Below are positions 1 to 9,604 of a stretch of DNA of 64,000 nucleotides, one piece after another. Position 1 is the stretch's first letter; each line of letters begins with the position of its first letter. The notes below the pieces were generated by a model that saw nothing but the letters and a program-made list of their open reading frames with translations, searched no databases and was not told the DNA's origin. Origin of the DNA: a virus. Where the stretch lies: the IMG/VR virus record IMGVR_UViG_3300009164_000047, positions 33,705 to 97,704 of that record; one strand, 5' to 3'. The position numbers were made by a program, and so were the translations under genes.

Positions 1-3000
1 TGAAGTATATGTGTACAACGGAAAGTCATGGGATAGGATTGGATTAGAACAGGGTACAATTCAAATCAAAGAATCATTGTGGAATTATTCTGGATACAAA
101 ATTGGTTTTGACAGTAATTTCTTTGATTTAGATGCATATGATTCATATCCTTCAATGGAAACTCGCTATATAATTCGTGCATTGAATGAACAAATTTACA
201 CAGAGACATTGCGAATTCACCGTAATAAGAGTTTGATATTGTTGTTTGAATATATTGTAAGCGAGAATACAACTTCACAAAACAACTTAACTTGGTTAAA
301 TAAAACATCATTGGTAGATGTACAGCATACATTACGTGAATTAGCACAAGATAAAAACTATAAGCGTGATAATCAAGTGTTCTTGGAAGGCTTCATTAAT
401 GAAGTTAAACCTTATCGTGTTGTCATTAAAGAATTCTTATTGAAGTACACTAAAGCAGAATCATTTACTGGACAGGTAACTGACTTTGATTTGCCGGGCA
501 GATATAGCGTTACTACAGATAGATTTATAACACCTAATTTAGTTTTTGATTCAGTAAGAGCTACCGGACAAGTTTTACCTACTGATGCTATCTGGACTGA
601 TAGTTTATATTCTGACTGGTATAGTAATTACGGTATATCATTGACCGGAAGTGCCAACAATCCAATCACATCTTTGGAAATATATTTAGATAAAATTAGC
701 GATGTTTTGTATGTAGATGATGCTTTTGGATTACCAGTAACTGGAAGAATTAAAATTGATAATGAGTACATTAACTATTCTCAAATTGACAGAGAAAAGG
801 GTAAATTATACAGTTTAACTCGCGGCGCAGGTGATAGTGATGTAGCTAACCATATCCCAGGAACAATTGTGTATATAGATTTACCGGGAGTAGTACTGTT
901 AGATTCAGGAAGAGACTATATTGACCCTCCACAGATTAGTGCAGTAATTGATTCAACAATTTATCCTGCACCAACTAGACCTGCTACTCTTATACCAGTT
1001 ATGTCAGGTGGAAAAGTAATTGACATTACTGTAACTGATCCGGGATTAGGATATACAACTAAACCGGATATTGTTATTCAAGCATCAATCACTATATTAT
1101 TTGATAGTGCAAATATTAACTACAATGATAATACTATAAACATTAATGCAGTTTCGTTATTAACCGGAGATGCAGTAAAATATATCAAATCATTAACAAG
1201 TCTTGGTATCTCTGGGTTACAAAACAAAAAATATTACTATGTGCGAGTGATTAGTACAGACAGTTTATTTTATAAAAAATCAGTTATAGCATTGTACACT
1301 ACCAAGAATAATGCAATGATAGATTCACGCAGAGTGAATTTAGCTGAAAGTATAAACAGCATTAATAACAAGTTGGAAGTTTCTGCAAGAGCAGTACCAA
1401 TAGTATCCAATACACCAACAAGAGAATTAACTTCTACACTAAAATTTGACAGAACAAGTTATAGAACTAAGGTCGAAGAATGGACATCCGGTGAATACTA
1501 CGGTAGTGTTGTTACTAATAATGGTGTAGAAAGTAGTTTAGACTTATCAGTGAACTATGCTATACCGTATCCGGGACTTACTGGAGTAGCAACTCACCCA
1601 GGATCAGCTACTGACGGAACTGGTGCAATATTTACAATATACAATATATTGTTTGGTCTATCTTACGATGCTGAAATTACTTTTGCAGGTGCATCATACG
1701 ATGTGGGTGATATTATAACCATATCAGGTGCCAATCTAAGTGGAATCTCATCTACAAATAATTGCGTCTTAACAGTTACTACAATTAGTAATGTAGGCGG
1801 AATAACTTCAGTGACTGTTGCAGGCACGCCATCAACCGTTACACGTGCAAGTATTCAACAAGCAGTATTACCAATCACTAACGTGAGTTCTATAAATGCA
1901 ACCATTGCATCTACTACTAACGGTATTATATACGGTAATCAATTTGCCGCTGCTGGAACTATTAATGGATTGTTTATTTCAGGAATGGTACTAAGCGGTG
2001 GAACTATTCCTGCAAACTCAGTTCACATTACTAAAGTTGTAACTGCTAAATTTACTGCTGAAATTTTTGGTACATCGTCAGTTAAAATATTGACAGGAAC
2101 TCTACCAAAAATAGGCATGCTGGTTACCGGATTTACAATACCAGCAAATACATTTGTTATTTCTGTGTCTAGTGAATACGTAGAGTTGTCTAACATTATC
2201 AGAATAACACCGGCAGTTCAGTTTATAGACTTTACTGGAGTGATTTACGATCTTAACACCACCGTTACTACTCAATTAAATGTTGCAATAACCGGCACAT
2301 CAGGTGATTCCGTAGCAACATTAAATTATTCAGTTACAAACTTACAACCAGGACAAATTAAAGGTCTACAGTTATATTTTTATAAAATTATTAATCCATA
2401 TACATATGTTGATTCAAGACCCGGCGGTGCAACTATCAAGGTGTTTAAGCCAAACTTCTCTGCTCAAAACATAACAAATAAGTACTTCATTCAAATTATT
2501 GATCCTGGTACTATTTACGCTAATGGTGATGTTATTGTAATTAACGGTAGCAATTTAGGTGGTGTGAATGGTATTAATGATGCTAAGATTACAGTAAAGC
2601 TAGCAGATTATATAACTAATGAAATAAGCGTATATGAATTAAACGGGGTAGCAGTTAACTCTTTTGAAAAATACTATGTCAAGCCTATTAGTCAGACACA
2701 AGTTGCGTTATTCTATGACACCTCACTAGTAAGACCTGTACCAAACCATGCATTTACATTCCTAAGTGGTGATTATGCATATATTCCAGAACCAATCTAC
2801 ATTACATCCGGACACACTCGCAGTCCATATAGTTTAGTAACATTCAATAATACATTATATCGTTGCATGGTAAGTAATAATGATATTGCATTTGATTTTA
2901 ACAAATGGGAAGAAGTACGTAGTGATGAATTTGATTTGAATGCATTAGATAGAATCATGGGATTCTACAATCCAACAGACAACATGCCAGGTAAAAATCT

Positions 3001-6000
3001 ACCAATGTTAGTATCTGGTATTGATTATCCAAATAATACTTACTTTGGTCAACCGTTTGATGACTTAGTTAATGAACTAGATACTGTATTGAAGGATCAA
3101 ATATTCTATCCAAGCAATATCAATTTACGTGGTATTATCGTAGCCGAACAAAACTTGTTGGTTGCAATTGGTGATACTGAATCATATTCTATTATATTGT
3201 TAAGTCACGATACTGGCGTAACTTGGACTATGAAACAAATCAGTAAAAATGTATTAAATGTACAAGACATTAGATATGATGAAGGTCATTATGTTATCGT
3301 TACAAGTAATATACATTCACCTGTCGTAACCAGCAACGACTTAGAAAATTGGGTATCAGTGGGAGAATTTACACCATACGATACTAATAAATTTGATGAT
3401 GTGGGATATGATAGTTCATCAATTTCTGCACCAAAAGATAAATTGTACAGTGTAATTTATAACAACAATTTCTATATTGCTGTGGGTGATGAATTACTAA
3501 TCAGCCCGGACAGCTATACTTGGAGTGTTCAATATAGCTTCAGAAGTTCATTACCTCAACAATTTAAACGTGTAGCTTATGTATCTTCTGCATTCTTTGA
3601 CGGTTATATTGCTACTGGTCTTGGTACAATTACTAATACTACTGTTAATGGATACACATCATTGGTATCAACTTCTAAAACTTTCAGAAGTTTGAACGGT
3701 CTTGATTGGGAAGAAATATTACCAAGAGTAGTATCAACTGGATTAAATGTAGTATTATCATCTGGAACAGCTATTGTTTTAGCTGGTGACAATTATCAAG
3801 TTTTCACATCAACTAACTCTCATGCATGGGATCCGGCATCAATTGACGGTACTGCAAAGACATCTAATCTGTTAAACGGTATATATGCTAACGGAATGTT
3901 TGTTATTGTGGGCGATGATGGTACCATTATAACTAGCCCGGATGGAATTATTTGGAGTGAAGTAGTATCTAATACTACCAAGACATTGACTGCAATAACA
4001 TATAGTGACGATAATTGGATTATTGTTGGATCCGATGCTACTATTCTACGTAGCACTGATGCTGTTATATGGCAAAATGTATCATTGATTAAGACAGAAG
4101 AAAACTTCTATCAAATCAAAGGTGATCCATTCATTTCTGGTTATGGACCAGAGGAATTAGTTCCCGGTGTATTAACAGATACGTTAACCATGACTGTTAC
4201 AACTCGCCCGGGAAGTACATGGCTAGTTGAAGATTATCCATTCAATGGATTTACAGTTAAAAAATTCATACATGCACTTACTGATTTACCAATAGACTTT
4301 TCTCTGATTACCGAGAATCCTGCACACGTTGCATTATACTTAATGGATTCTTCTACTAAGTTAGGTTTTAGAATTTATCAAGATATAACACCTACTACAT
4401 CTAATAGCTATTCATATTCAATCAATTGGATTACTCAATCAATCACGCTAAGTGCTTTGGATGGTGTTAGTTTGTATGATAACACAAAATATCTACAAAT
4501 TGAAGTATATGAATTTGGTAATGGCAATCAAGAAGTTAGAAGTAATTCGCAGAACTTGCCTTTACGTATTGATCCTGTTACAGGTTATAGTGAAATATGG
4601 TTAGGTTATGCATACGCACCGGAAATATATGCTACTCCTGTTGTTTACTTAAACGGTAACCCTTTAATATATGAGGATGATTACAAAATATCAACCACCG
4701 CATCTAAAGAAGCTAAATTATTGTTCACTACAACATACCATTCTGAAACTGATTATTTAAGTTTTGCAATTATGGGTCTAGAAATTAACTCTAAACAAAA
4801 TAGTTTCAGTATTCCACAAACACAAGTATTTGAAGTTGCACCATCTATAACTGAATTAGTTCTCACTAATTTTGTTGGATTGTCTTCAGATGGTTATACC
4901 AATGATGTAGATGCTATTGTAGAATATAATGGTGTAAGATTAATTCCAACTATCCAGTATACTATTGCAGTTGATCCTAATTCAGAAATTGGTACAGTGA
5001 CATTATTGTTTAATCCGGCATCTGGCGAAGATTTGATTAGTGTTACTACATTCCATGATACCCGTGACCAATACTTGTTAACAGAAAACATTAACACATT
5101 ACAAGTAACTCCACTATTAACTGTCAACACTGATAAAGGTGAGTTGACATTAATCGTTACTACGGTACCTGAATTTGTCACCGGTGACTTAATAACAATT
5201 GATGGTATTAACGGTACTACACAATTAAATGGTAATGAATATTATGTTAGATTAATGACTCCTGTAACAGAGGATGCAATAACATATCAACCAATTAAAC
5301 TATTCTATGATGTATTGTTGGCAAAACCAGTAACTGGTAAAATACTAACAAGTTATGTGTCTGGTGGATATATTTGGAAATCTGACACTACACATGAAAT
5401 AAATCAACCTGATTTAACGTTGACTAATATTAATAGATTGTTTGTGACTATTAACGGATACAAAGTTGACAACAGTAGACTTAAACTTAAGAGTGGAAAC
5501 AAGCTTAATATTTTAGAACCTATTACTACGGGTGATGTTGTTTTGATTACCAGTATGATTACAAACGCTACACCCAATCAACTAGTATATGTAAATCACA
5601 TTGATAAAAATGGTGAACAATCAATATACCGAGCAAATACAGGTGTCAGAACTTGGTTGACAAAAAACTTAGAAGTACTTGACAGTCAAATATATGTCGA
5701 AGATGTAGCTAAGTTGTTAGATTTAGTCAAAACAACCGTAGTTGCAGCTACAATAAATGAAAATGTTGCGTGCCTTGTAAATTACGCAGTCGAGACCATT
5801 AAGGAAATTTCTGTATATAATATTTCTACACTAACTCAAATAAGTACAGAAAATATTACATTGGCTATTAAGAATTCTAGACCAGTGATTTATATAGCTA
5901 AAGGTGCTTCTGAAGGTGATAACTTGGAGGTTTCACTACGACTAGGTAACACTATCAATATTGGTGGGGAAATTATTACTTTTAAGAAAGTTAATACTGA

Positions 6001-6220
6001 GACTAATACAATTTCAGGAATTACCCGAGGAGTAGATGGTTCTGGTGCTAGATTGATGCATTCGGAATATACTATGGTCTATGGTGTAAAATTGACAAAT
6101 ACATTGTTCAATTTCTACTATAACCGTACTTGGAACAGTGAGGACTATTCAGTTGAGGGTGATCCGTTGCAAGTCAGTGACAGCTTCCCGGCTAACTTCT
6201 TGCAGGTCGGTACAGAATAA
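1..6220 (+). CDS. Giant virion structural protein, 5'-partial (baseplate/tail-fibre type)
   Basis: At least 2069 residues. The frame is open to the left edge of the window, so the GTG at 11 is probably not the true start. The protein is rich in Thr, Ser, Asn and Val, as fibrous phage proteins are. It carries repeated short motifs such as GLGYTTKPDIVI and YANGDVIVINGSNLGG that recur in T4-like cyanophage and pelagiphage structural proteins. Residues about 1040-1362 hold BNR/Ycf48-like beta-propeller blades (ILLSHDTGVTW, ITSPDGIIW, ILRSTDAVIW). The C-terminus (EIITFKKVNTETNTISGITRG) matches an N-terminal repeat around residue 255, so that module occurs twice. It is followed by further plus-strand structural genes. 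The exact virion position is not determined from sequence; a receptor-facing or baseplate role is inference. Confidence 0.75.
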   Translation, partial: EVYVYNGKSWDRIGLEQGTIQIKESLWNYSGYKIGFDSNFFDLDAYDSYPSMETRYIIRALNEQIYTETLRIHRNKSLILLFEYIVSENTTSQNNLTWLNKTSLVDVQHTLRELAQDKNYKRDNQVFLEGFINEVKPYRVVIKEFLLKYTKAESFTGQVTDFDLPGRYSVTTDRFITPNLVFDSVRATGQVLPTDAIWTDSLYSDWYSNYGISLTGSANNPITSLEIYLDKISDVLYVDDAFGLPVTGRIKIDNEYINYSQIDREKGKLYSLTRGAGDSDVANHIPGTIVYIDLPGVVLLDSGRDYIDPPQISAVIDSTIYPAPTRPATLIPVMSGGKVIDITVTDPGLGYTTKPDIVIQASITILFDSANINYNDNTININAVSLLTGDAVKYIKSLTSLGISGLQNKKYYYVRVISTDSLFYKKSVIALYTTKNNAMIDSRRVNLAESINSINNKLEVSARAVPIVSNTPTRELTSTLKFDRTSYRTKVEEWTSGEYYGSVVTNNGVESSLDLSVNYAIPYPGLTGVATHPGSATDGTGAIFTIYNILFGLSYDAEITFAGASYDVGDIITISGANLSGISSTNNCVLTVTTISNVGGITSVTVAGTPSTVTRASIQQAVLPITNVSSINATIASTTNGIIYGNQFAAAGTINGLFISGMVLSGGTIPANSVHITKVVTAKFTAEIFGTSSVKILTGTLPKIGMLVTGFTIPANTFVISVSSEYVELSNIIRITPAVQFIDFTGVIYDLNTTVTTQLNVAITGTSGDSVATLNYSVTNLQPGQIKGLQLYFYKIINPYTYVDSRPGGATIKVFKPNFSAQNITNKYFIQIIDPGTIYANGDVIVINGSNLGGVNGINDAKITVKLADYITNEISVYELNGVAVNSFEKYYVKPISQTQVALFYDTSLVRPVPNHAFTFLSGDYAYIPEPIYITSGHTRSPYSLVTFNNTLYRCMVSNNDIAFDFNKWEEVRSDEFDLNALDRIMGFYNPTDNMPGKNLPMLVSGIDYPNNTYFGQPFDDLVNELDTVLKDQIFYPSNINLRGIIVAEQNLLVAIGDTESYSIILLSHDTGVTWTMKQISKNVLNVQDIRYDEGHYVIVTSNIHSPVVTSNDLENWVSVGEFTPYDTNKFDDVGYDSSSISAPKDKLYSVIYNNNFYIAVGDELLISPDSYTWSVQYSFRSSLPQQFKRVAYVSSAFFDGYIATGLGTITNTTVNGYTSLVSTSKTFRSLNGLDWEEILPRVVSTGLNVVLSSGTAIVLAGDNYQVFTSTNSHAWDPASIDGTAKTSNLLNGIYANGMFVIVGDDGTIITSPDGIIWSEVVSNTTKTLTAITYSDDNWIIVGSDATILRSTDAVIWQNVSLIKTEENFYQIKGDPFISGYGPEELVPGVLTDTLTMTVTTRPGSTWLVEDYPFNGFTVKKFIHALTDLPIDFSLITENPAHVALYLMDSSTKLGFRIYQDITPTTSNSYSYSINWITQSITLSALDGVSLYDNTKYLQIEVYEFGNGNQEVRSNSQNLPLRIDPVTGYSEIWLGYAYAPEIYATPVVYLNGNPLIYEDDYKISTTASKEAKLLFTTTYHSETDYLSFAIMGLEINSKQNSFSIPQTQVFEVAPSITELVLTNFVGLSSDGYTNDVDAIVEYNGVRLIPTIQYTIAVDPNSEIGTVTLLFNPASGEDLISVTTFHDTRDQYLLTENINTLQVTPLLTVNTDKGELTLIVTTVPEFVTGDLITIDGINGTTQLNGNEYYVRLMTPVTEDAITYQPIKLFYDVLLAKPVTGKILTSYVSGGYIWKSDTTHEINQPDLTLTNINRLFVTINGYKVDNSRLKLKSGNKLNILEPITTGDVVLITSMITNATPNQLVYVNHIDKNGEQSIYRANTGVRTWLTKNLEVLDSQIYVEDVAKLLDLVKTTVVAATINENVACLVNYAVETIKEISVYNISTLTQISTENITLAIKNSRPVIYIAKGASEGDNLEVSLRLGNTINIGGEIITFKKVNTETNTISGITRGVDGSGARLMHSEYTMVYGVKLTNTLFNFYYNRTWNSEDYSVEGDPLQVSDSFPANFLQVGTE

Positions 6221-6222
6221 AT

Positions 6223-6230
6223 GATAAATA
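6223..6230 (+). promoter_or_regulatory. T4-type late promoter element GATAAATA
   Basis: GATAAATA lies 7 nt before the ATG at 6238, and no Shine-Dalgarno sequence intervenes. T4 late promoters read TATAAATA with transcription starting about 6-7 nt downstream, so the mRNA would start at or next to the ATG. Confidence 0.5.
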
Positions 6231-6237
6231 AACTATT

Positions 6238-6378
6238 ATGAACGAAAAACCAGAAAATACGGCAGAAACTAAGGAAGTAAAACCCAATGAACAAAGCGGA
6301 TTTTACTTTAGTTCCTTCCTCAAGATTACTGATCCCAATACTAAGGAAATTCTAGTGCAAGTCAGGGGCGATAACTAA
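6238..6378 (+). CDS. 46-residue mini-paralogue of the next structural protein
   Basis: ATG at 6238, stop TAA at 6376-6378 overlapping the ATG of the next gene (TAATG). The C-terminal half reads FLKITDPNTKEILVQ and aligns with FVKLTDPNTGEVLLD near the N-terminus of the adjacent 205-aa protein, while the N-terminal half is a charged Glu/Lys-rich tail. It therefore looks like a partial duplication of the neighbour's N-terminal strand region, possibly a virion adaptor or a translational coupler. There is no Shine-Dalgarno sequence; a late-promoter element sits 7 nt upstream. Function unknown. Confidence 0.6.
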   Translation: MNEKPENTAETKEVKPNEQSGFYFSSFLKITDPNTKEILVQVRGDN

Positions 6379-6995
6379 TGTCAATACAAAATATGTTAAA
6401 AATTGAAGGATTTGTCAAATTGACCGACCCTAACACAGGTGAAGTCTTACTGGACAAAAAGAATGCAATCCACTATGAGAACATTTCCCAAGCTATTGCA
6501 GACGCACTTAGTAACCGAGGTTACGGCGGAATCTATAAGATGGCATTTGGCAACGGAGGAACTAGCGTAGATGATACAGGTATTATTACGTATTTGCCCC
6601 CAAATACAGTGGGTATTAATGCAAGTTTATACAATCAGACTTATACTAAGATTGTAGATGATACTAGTATTTTAAATACTGACCCCTCAAGAAATAAAAT
6701 GATTATCAGTCATGTTACTGGTAAAGTTTATACCGACATTATCGTGCAGTGTTTACTAGACTTTGGTGAACCCAATGGACAGACAGCGTTTGATAATGGT
6801 ACTCAAACAGAATCATCGTACACCTTTGACGAAATGGGTATTTTAGCTGGATATGGAATGGATACGTCTGGTAATGAACAGACAAGACTATTAACTCATG
6901 TGATTTTTCACCCCGTTCAAAAAAGTTTGAACAGACAAATACAATTGGACTACACAATCAGGATTCAAAGCTTGACAAACGTAGTTACAATTTAA
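6378..6995 (+). CDS. Conserved T4-like virion structural protein (205 aa)
   Basis: It starts in the TAATG overlap with the 46-aa gene. Recognisable motifs are TDPNTGEVLLDKKNAIHYEN (residues about 16-36), AFGNGGTSVDDTGIITYLPP and CLLDFGEP. This pattern recalls a structural protein family of marine T4-like phages; I recognise the pattern but not a defined function. No signal peptide or membrane segment. It lies between the giant structural protein and the tail-fibre genes, so a tail, neck or fibre-attachment role is likely. Confidence 0.7.
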   Translation: MSIQNMLKIEGFVKLTDPNTGEVLLDKKNAIHYENISQAIADALSNRGYGGIYKMAFGNGGTSVDDTGIITYLPPNTVGINASLYNQTYTKIVDDTSILNTDPSRNKMIISHVTGKVYTDIIVQCLLDFGEPNGQTAFDNGTQTESSYTFDEMGILAGYGMDTSGNEQTRLLTHVIFHPVQKSLNRQIQLDYTIRIQSLTNVVTI

Positions 6996-7003
6996 GATAA
7001 ATA
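6996..7003 (+). promoter_or_regulatory. Late promoter element GATAAATA
   Basis: GATAAATA 26 nt before the ATG at 7030. The leader contains the Shine-Dalgarno sequence GGAG at about 7016, in contrast to the leaderless late genes of this window. Confidence 0.55.
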
Positions 7004-7029
7004 TTTAAAGACTCTGGAGCAACAAGCAA

Positions 7030-8241
7030 ATGGCATATACAATTATTAGAAGTAACGGTAGTACGTTAACTACTATTCAAGACGGTACAATCAATACTAC
7101 TAGTACCTCACTATCACTACCCGGTCGTAGCTGGTCAGGATATGGACAAGCATTTGATACAAACTTTGTTCGTATTACTGAAAGTTTTGCCGCAGGTAGT
7201 CCTCCTGCTAACCCACTGAAGGGTCAATTGTGGTACAATACATCGACTAATACATTGAACGTTTGTCCGGCAGACGGTACGCTAACTGCAAGTTCTTGGT
7301 TGACGTTAACATCAACTAGCACTTCAGGTACTGCTACTCTTGCTAACGTAACTGTTACTGGAAATTTATCTGCTAATAACATTAGCGTGGGTAATTTAAT
7401 CAGCGGCGATATTCTTAATGTTCGTTTAGCTAACGTATCCGGTACAATGACTGCTACTACAGGTAATATTACTACTGGTACTATTAGCACATTAACTACA
7501 CGCACAATAACAACAGGTAGCGCAACAACAACTGGTACATTGACAGGCGCGTGGTCTGTTTATGGTAATACTTCTGGTAATGCACTTTCTATTGTTAACG
7601 GTAATATTGCGTTCACTGCAAGCAGTGTTAATGGTATTCGTTGCGACAACTACATGTATGCAAACGGTGTACAATTTAATCCATCAGGTACATATACAAA
7701 CGCAAACGTTGCTGACTATTTGACTGGCGCGAATAGTATTGCACAATTTACAGGTAATATTGCTCCAAGACAAGTTACAACAACTCGTTTAGCAGGCGGC
7801 GGAACAGTTGCAGGTGTATGGACATTAGAAACTGGCGCAAGATTTCAAGCAACATTCGCTGACTTGGCAGAACGTTATTCGGCTGATGCAATCTATGATG
7901 TTGGTACAGTTGTTGAATTAGGCGGTGACAAAGAAGTTACTGCTGTTAAAGAAGATTTAAGTTCAGATGTCTTTGGAGTTGTATCAAATAGCTATGCTTA
8001 CTTATTGAATCAAGGTGCAGGCAATGATGAAACTCACCCTGCGGTTGCATTAGTTGGTCGTGTTCTAGTCAAAGTACAAGGACATGTTAAAAAGAATGAT
8101 CGCTTAGTAAGCGCAGGAAACGGTTATGCACGTGCAGCCAATCTTGAAGAAGTTACTGCATATAATACTATTGGACGAAGTTTATCTAATAAAGACACAG
8201 ATGGTCCAGGTACGGTAGAAGCAGTAGTAAGCATAAGATAA
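7030..8241 (+). CDS. Tail-fibre/tail-spike protein with C-terminal self-cleaving chaperone-like domain
   Basis: 403 aa. The N-terminus (residues 1-95) has the phage-fibre pattern QAFDTNFVRITESFAAG...GQLWYNTSTNTLNV. A Thr/Asn-rich beta-repeat shaft follows (residues about 100-270). The last 130 residues (FADLAERYSADAIYDVGTVV, FGVVSNSYAYLLN, VALVGRVLVKVQG) resemble the peptidase-G2 / intramolecular-chaperone domains that trimerise phage fibres and then may be cleaved off. The start has a GGAG Shine-Dalgarno sequence and a late promoter. It is a probable trimeric fibre; the autoproteolysis is inference from family resemblance. Confidence 0.7.
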   Translation: MAYTIIRSNGSTLTTIQDGTINTTSTSLSLPGRSWSGYGQAFDTNFVRITESFAAGSPPANPLKGQLWYNTSTNTLNVCPADGTLTASSWLTLTSTSTSGTATLANVTVTGNLSANNISVGNLISGDILNVRLANVSGTMTATTGNITTGTISTLTTRTITTGSATTTGTLTGAWSVYGNTSGNALSIVNGNIAFTASSVNGIRCDNYMYANGVQFNPSGTYTNANVADYLTGANSIAQFTGNIAPRQVTTTRLAGGGTVAGVWTLETGARFQATFADLAERYSADAIYDVGTVVELGGDKEVTAVKEDLSSDVFGVVSNSYAYLLNQGAGNDETHPAVALVGRVLVKVQGHVKKNDRLVSAGNGYARAANLEEVTAYNTIGRSLSNKDTDGPGTVEAVVSIR

Positions 8242-8253
8242 GGGATACAGGAA

Positions 8254-9249
8254 ATGGCATATCAATCAACTGGATTAATTCAATCTTCAGATTACAATAC
8301 CTATCTAGGTAGTGTAACCGGAGTTACTCCAAACACAATTAATGGATTCTTTGCGACGGGGACCAGTAGATATGGATATGGACAAACTGCACTACCGCAA
8401 GTAGGCCCTACAGACAAAATTACTTCTGCACGTTGGGTCAATTTAATTAATAACATTGTTGCCGCATCTAGTCATCAAGGAACTTCAGTAACTACAATTC
8501 CATTAACTGACTATGAAATTGGTGACACTATTATAACTAGTTTACAAGGTGGAACATCAAATAGTATTTTTGCAGTTGACATTGCAACATTGTTTAATAA
8601 CATAAATAATGCGGCTGCTCAAGGAAGTACCACTACCTATAGTTCAACTAGTACTTCTACGTGGTCAACACAAATGACTGCATTGTTCACTATTACATTT
8701 GCATCAGCCGATGCTACACGTTATTTCTTTAATGCAGGTGGACAAATCGCAATTAACTTATCACATCCTGCAGGATCAGGCATTAATTCATTGTGGAATA
8801 CTTTGGGTACTCAGTCAGGTACGTTAGTATTAAGTGCACCTGATTCAGGTACTGTTCGTATTGCCGGTACAAACTACAATGGATTTCAGAAAGTCGGGGG
8901 TTCAGGTAGCCCATTAATTAATGCAACTAGTACAGGATACTATGCACTTAGTAGTACATGGCAAACAATGTATAAACAGGCTGCAAGTTCTGGGATTTCA
9001 AACTATCTACAAAGCTATTTGAGTGTTAGTATGAAAACAAACGGAACTCGCGGCTCATACGGTGATAAAGGTAACATTATTTATGTTGCTGTTAAATGGG
9101 ATCAAGTCCCTGATGGTGGCTCTACTCTATTAAGTGCAGTAGGAACCACAGCAAGTCTTACAATTAGACCGCCCGCAAGTACATATATTACCAATACATG
9201 GGGAACTCCTGCAGTTACTTATGTGATGGGTACTAATATTGGCTATTAA
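8254..9249 (+). CDS. Virion structural protein (331 aa)
   Basis: It starts 12 nt after the previous stop with Shine-Dalgarno AGGA. The N-terminal part (YGQTALPQV, KITSARWVNLINNIVAASSHQG) looks like a helical coat-associated segment. The C-terminal part (RYFFNAGGQIAINLSHPAGSG and later Ser/Thr/Gly-rich beta sequence) matches a pattern seen in structural proteins of T4-like environmental phages. No enzymatic motif. It sits at the end of the first structural block and probably belongs to the tail or fibre apparatus. Confidence 0.65.
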   Translation: MAYQSTGLIQSSDYNTYLGSVTGVTPNTINGFFATGTSRYGYGQTALPQVGPTDKITSARWVNLINNIVAASSHQGTSVTTIPLTDYEIGDTIITSLQGGTSNSIFAVDIATLFNNINNAAAQGSTTTYSSTSTSTWSTQMTALFTITFASADATRYFFNAGGQIAINLSHPAGSGINSLWNTLGTQSGTLVLSAPDSGTVRIAGTNYNGFQKVGGSGSPLINATSTGYYALSSTWQTMYKQAASSGISNYLQSYLSVSMKTNGTRGSYGDKGNIIYVAVKWDQVPDGGSTLLSAVGTTASLTIRPPASTYITNTWGTPAVTYVMGTNIGY

Positions 9250-9273
9250 AATAAAACCATAAACAAATAATCC

Positions 9274-9295
9274 TATAAATACTCGGAGGAGTATT
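9274..9295 (+). promoter_or_regulatory. Late promoter TATAAATACT overlapping an RBS-sequestering hairpin
   Basis: TATAAATACT at 9274-9283 is an exact match to the T4 late -10 consensus. A perfect 7-bp hairpin (AATACTC 9278-9284, loop GGAG, GAGTATT 9289-9295) overlaps it and contains the ribosome binding site GGAGG. A late transcript would start near 9287-9288, inside the hairpin, and could not form it; read-through transcripts could. This is the arrangement known for T4 gene e. Confidence 0.6.
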
Positions 9296-9298
9296 ACT

Positions 9299-9604
9299 AT
9301 GGATATTGGAAATTTAATTGTAACAGCTAAAAACAGATTTAATCATAATTCTGCTAAAAAATACCTAAAAGAAAAATACGACAATAAATTGATTGTTGCA
9401 GAACAGGGTGGGTTATGGAAAATCACACCTAAATTAATTGCTATTCTTGCAATATATCCATCTAAGACATTGATACTAATGGATATGTACGATAATCCTA
9501 TAACAGTAAACAAAAATGCTTTTCTAAGCAAAGTAAGTTCAGTATACGACACTGTAATGTCTGAATACCAAGCTGAATGGGAAGAACTAAAGAATAAAAG
9601 ATGA
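9299..9604 (+). CDS. Conserved small phage protein (101 aa), unknown function
   Basis: It begins with LIVTAKNRFNHNSAKKYLKEKY, continues with a beta-rich centre (GGLWKITPKLIAILA, LILMDMYDNPITV) and ends in a helical tail with WEELKNKR. I recognise the pattern from T4-like marine phages, where it has no assigned role. The stop overlaps the next start (ATGA). Expression is probably late and restricted to late-initiated mRNA, because its ribosome binding site lies in a hairpin that overlaps the late promoter. Confidence 0.65.
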   Translation: MDIGNLIVTAKNRFNHNSAKKYLKEKYDNKLIVAEQGGLWKITPKLIAILAIYPSKTLILMDMYDNPITVNKNAFLSKVSSVYDTVMSEYQAEWEELKNKR

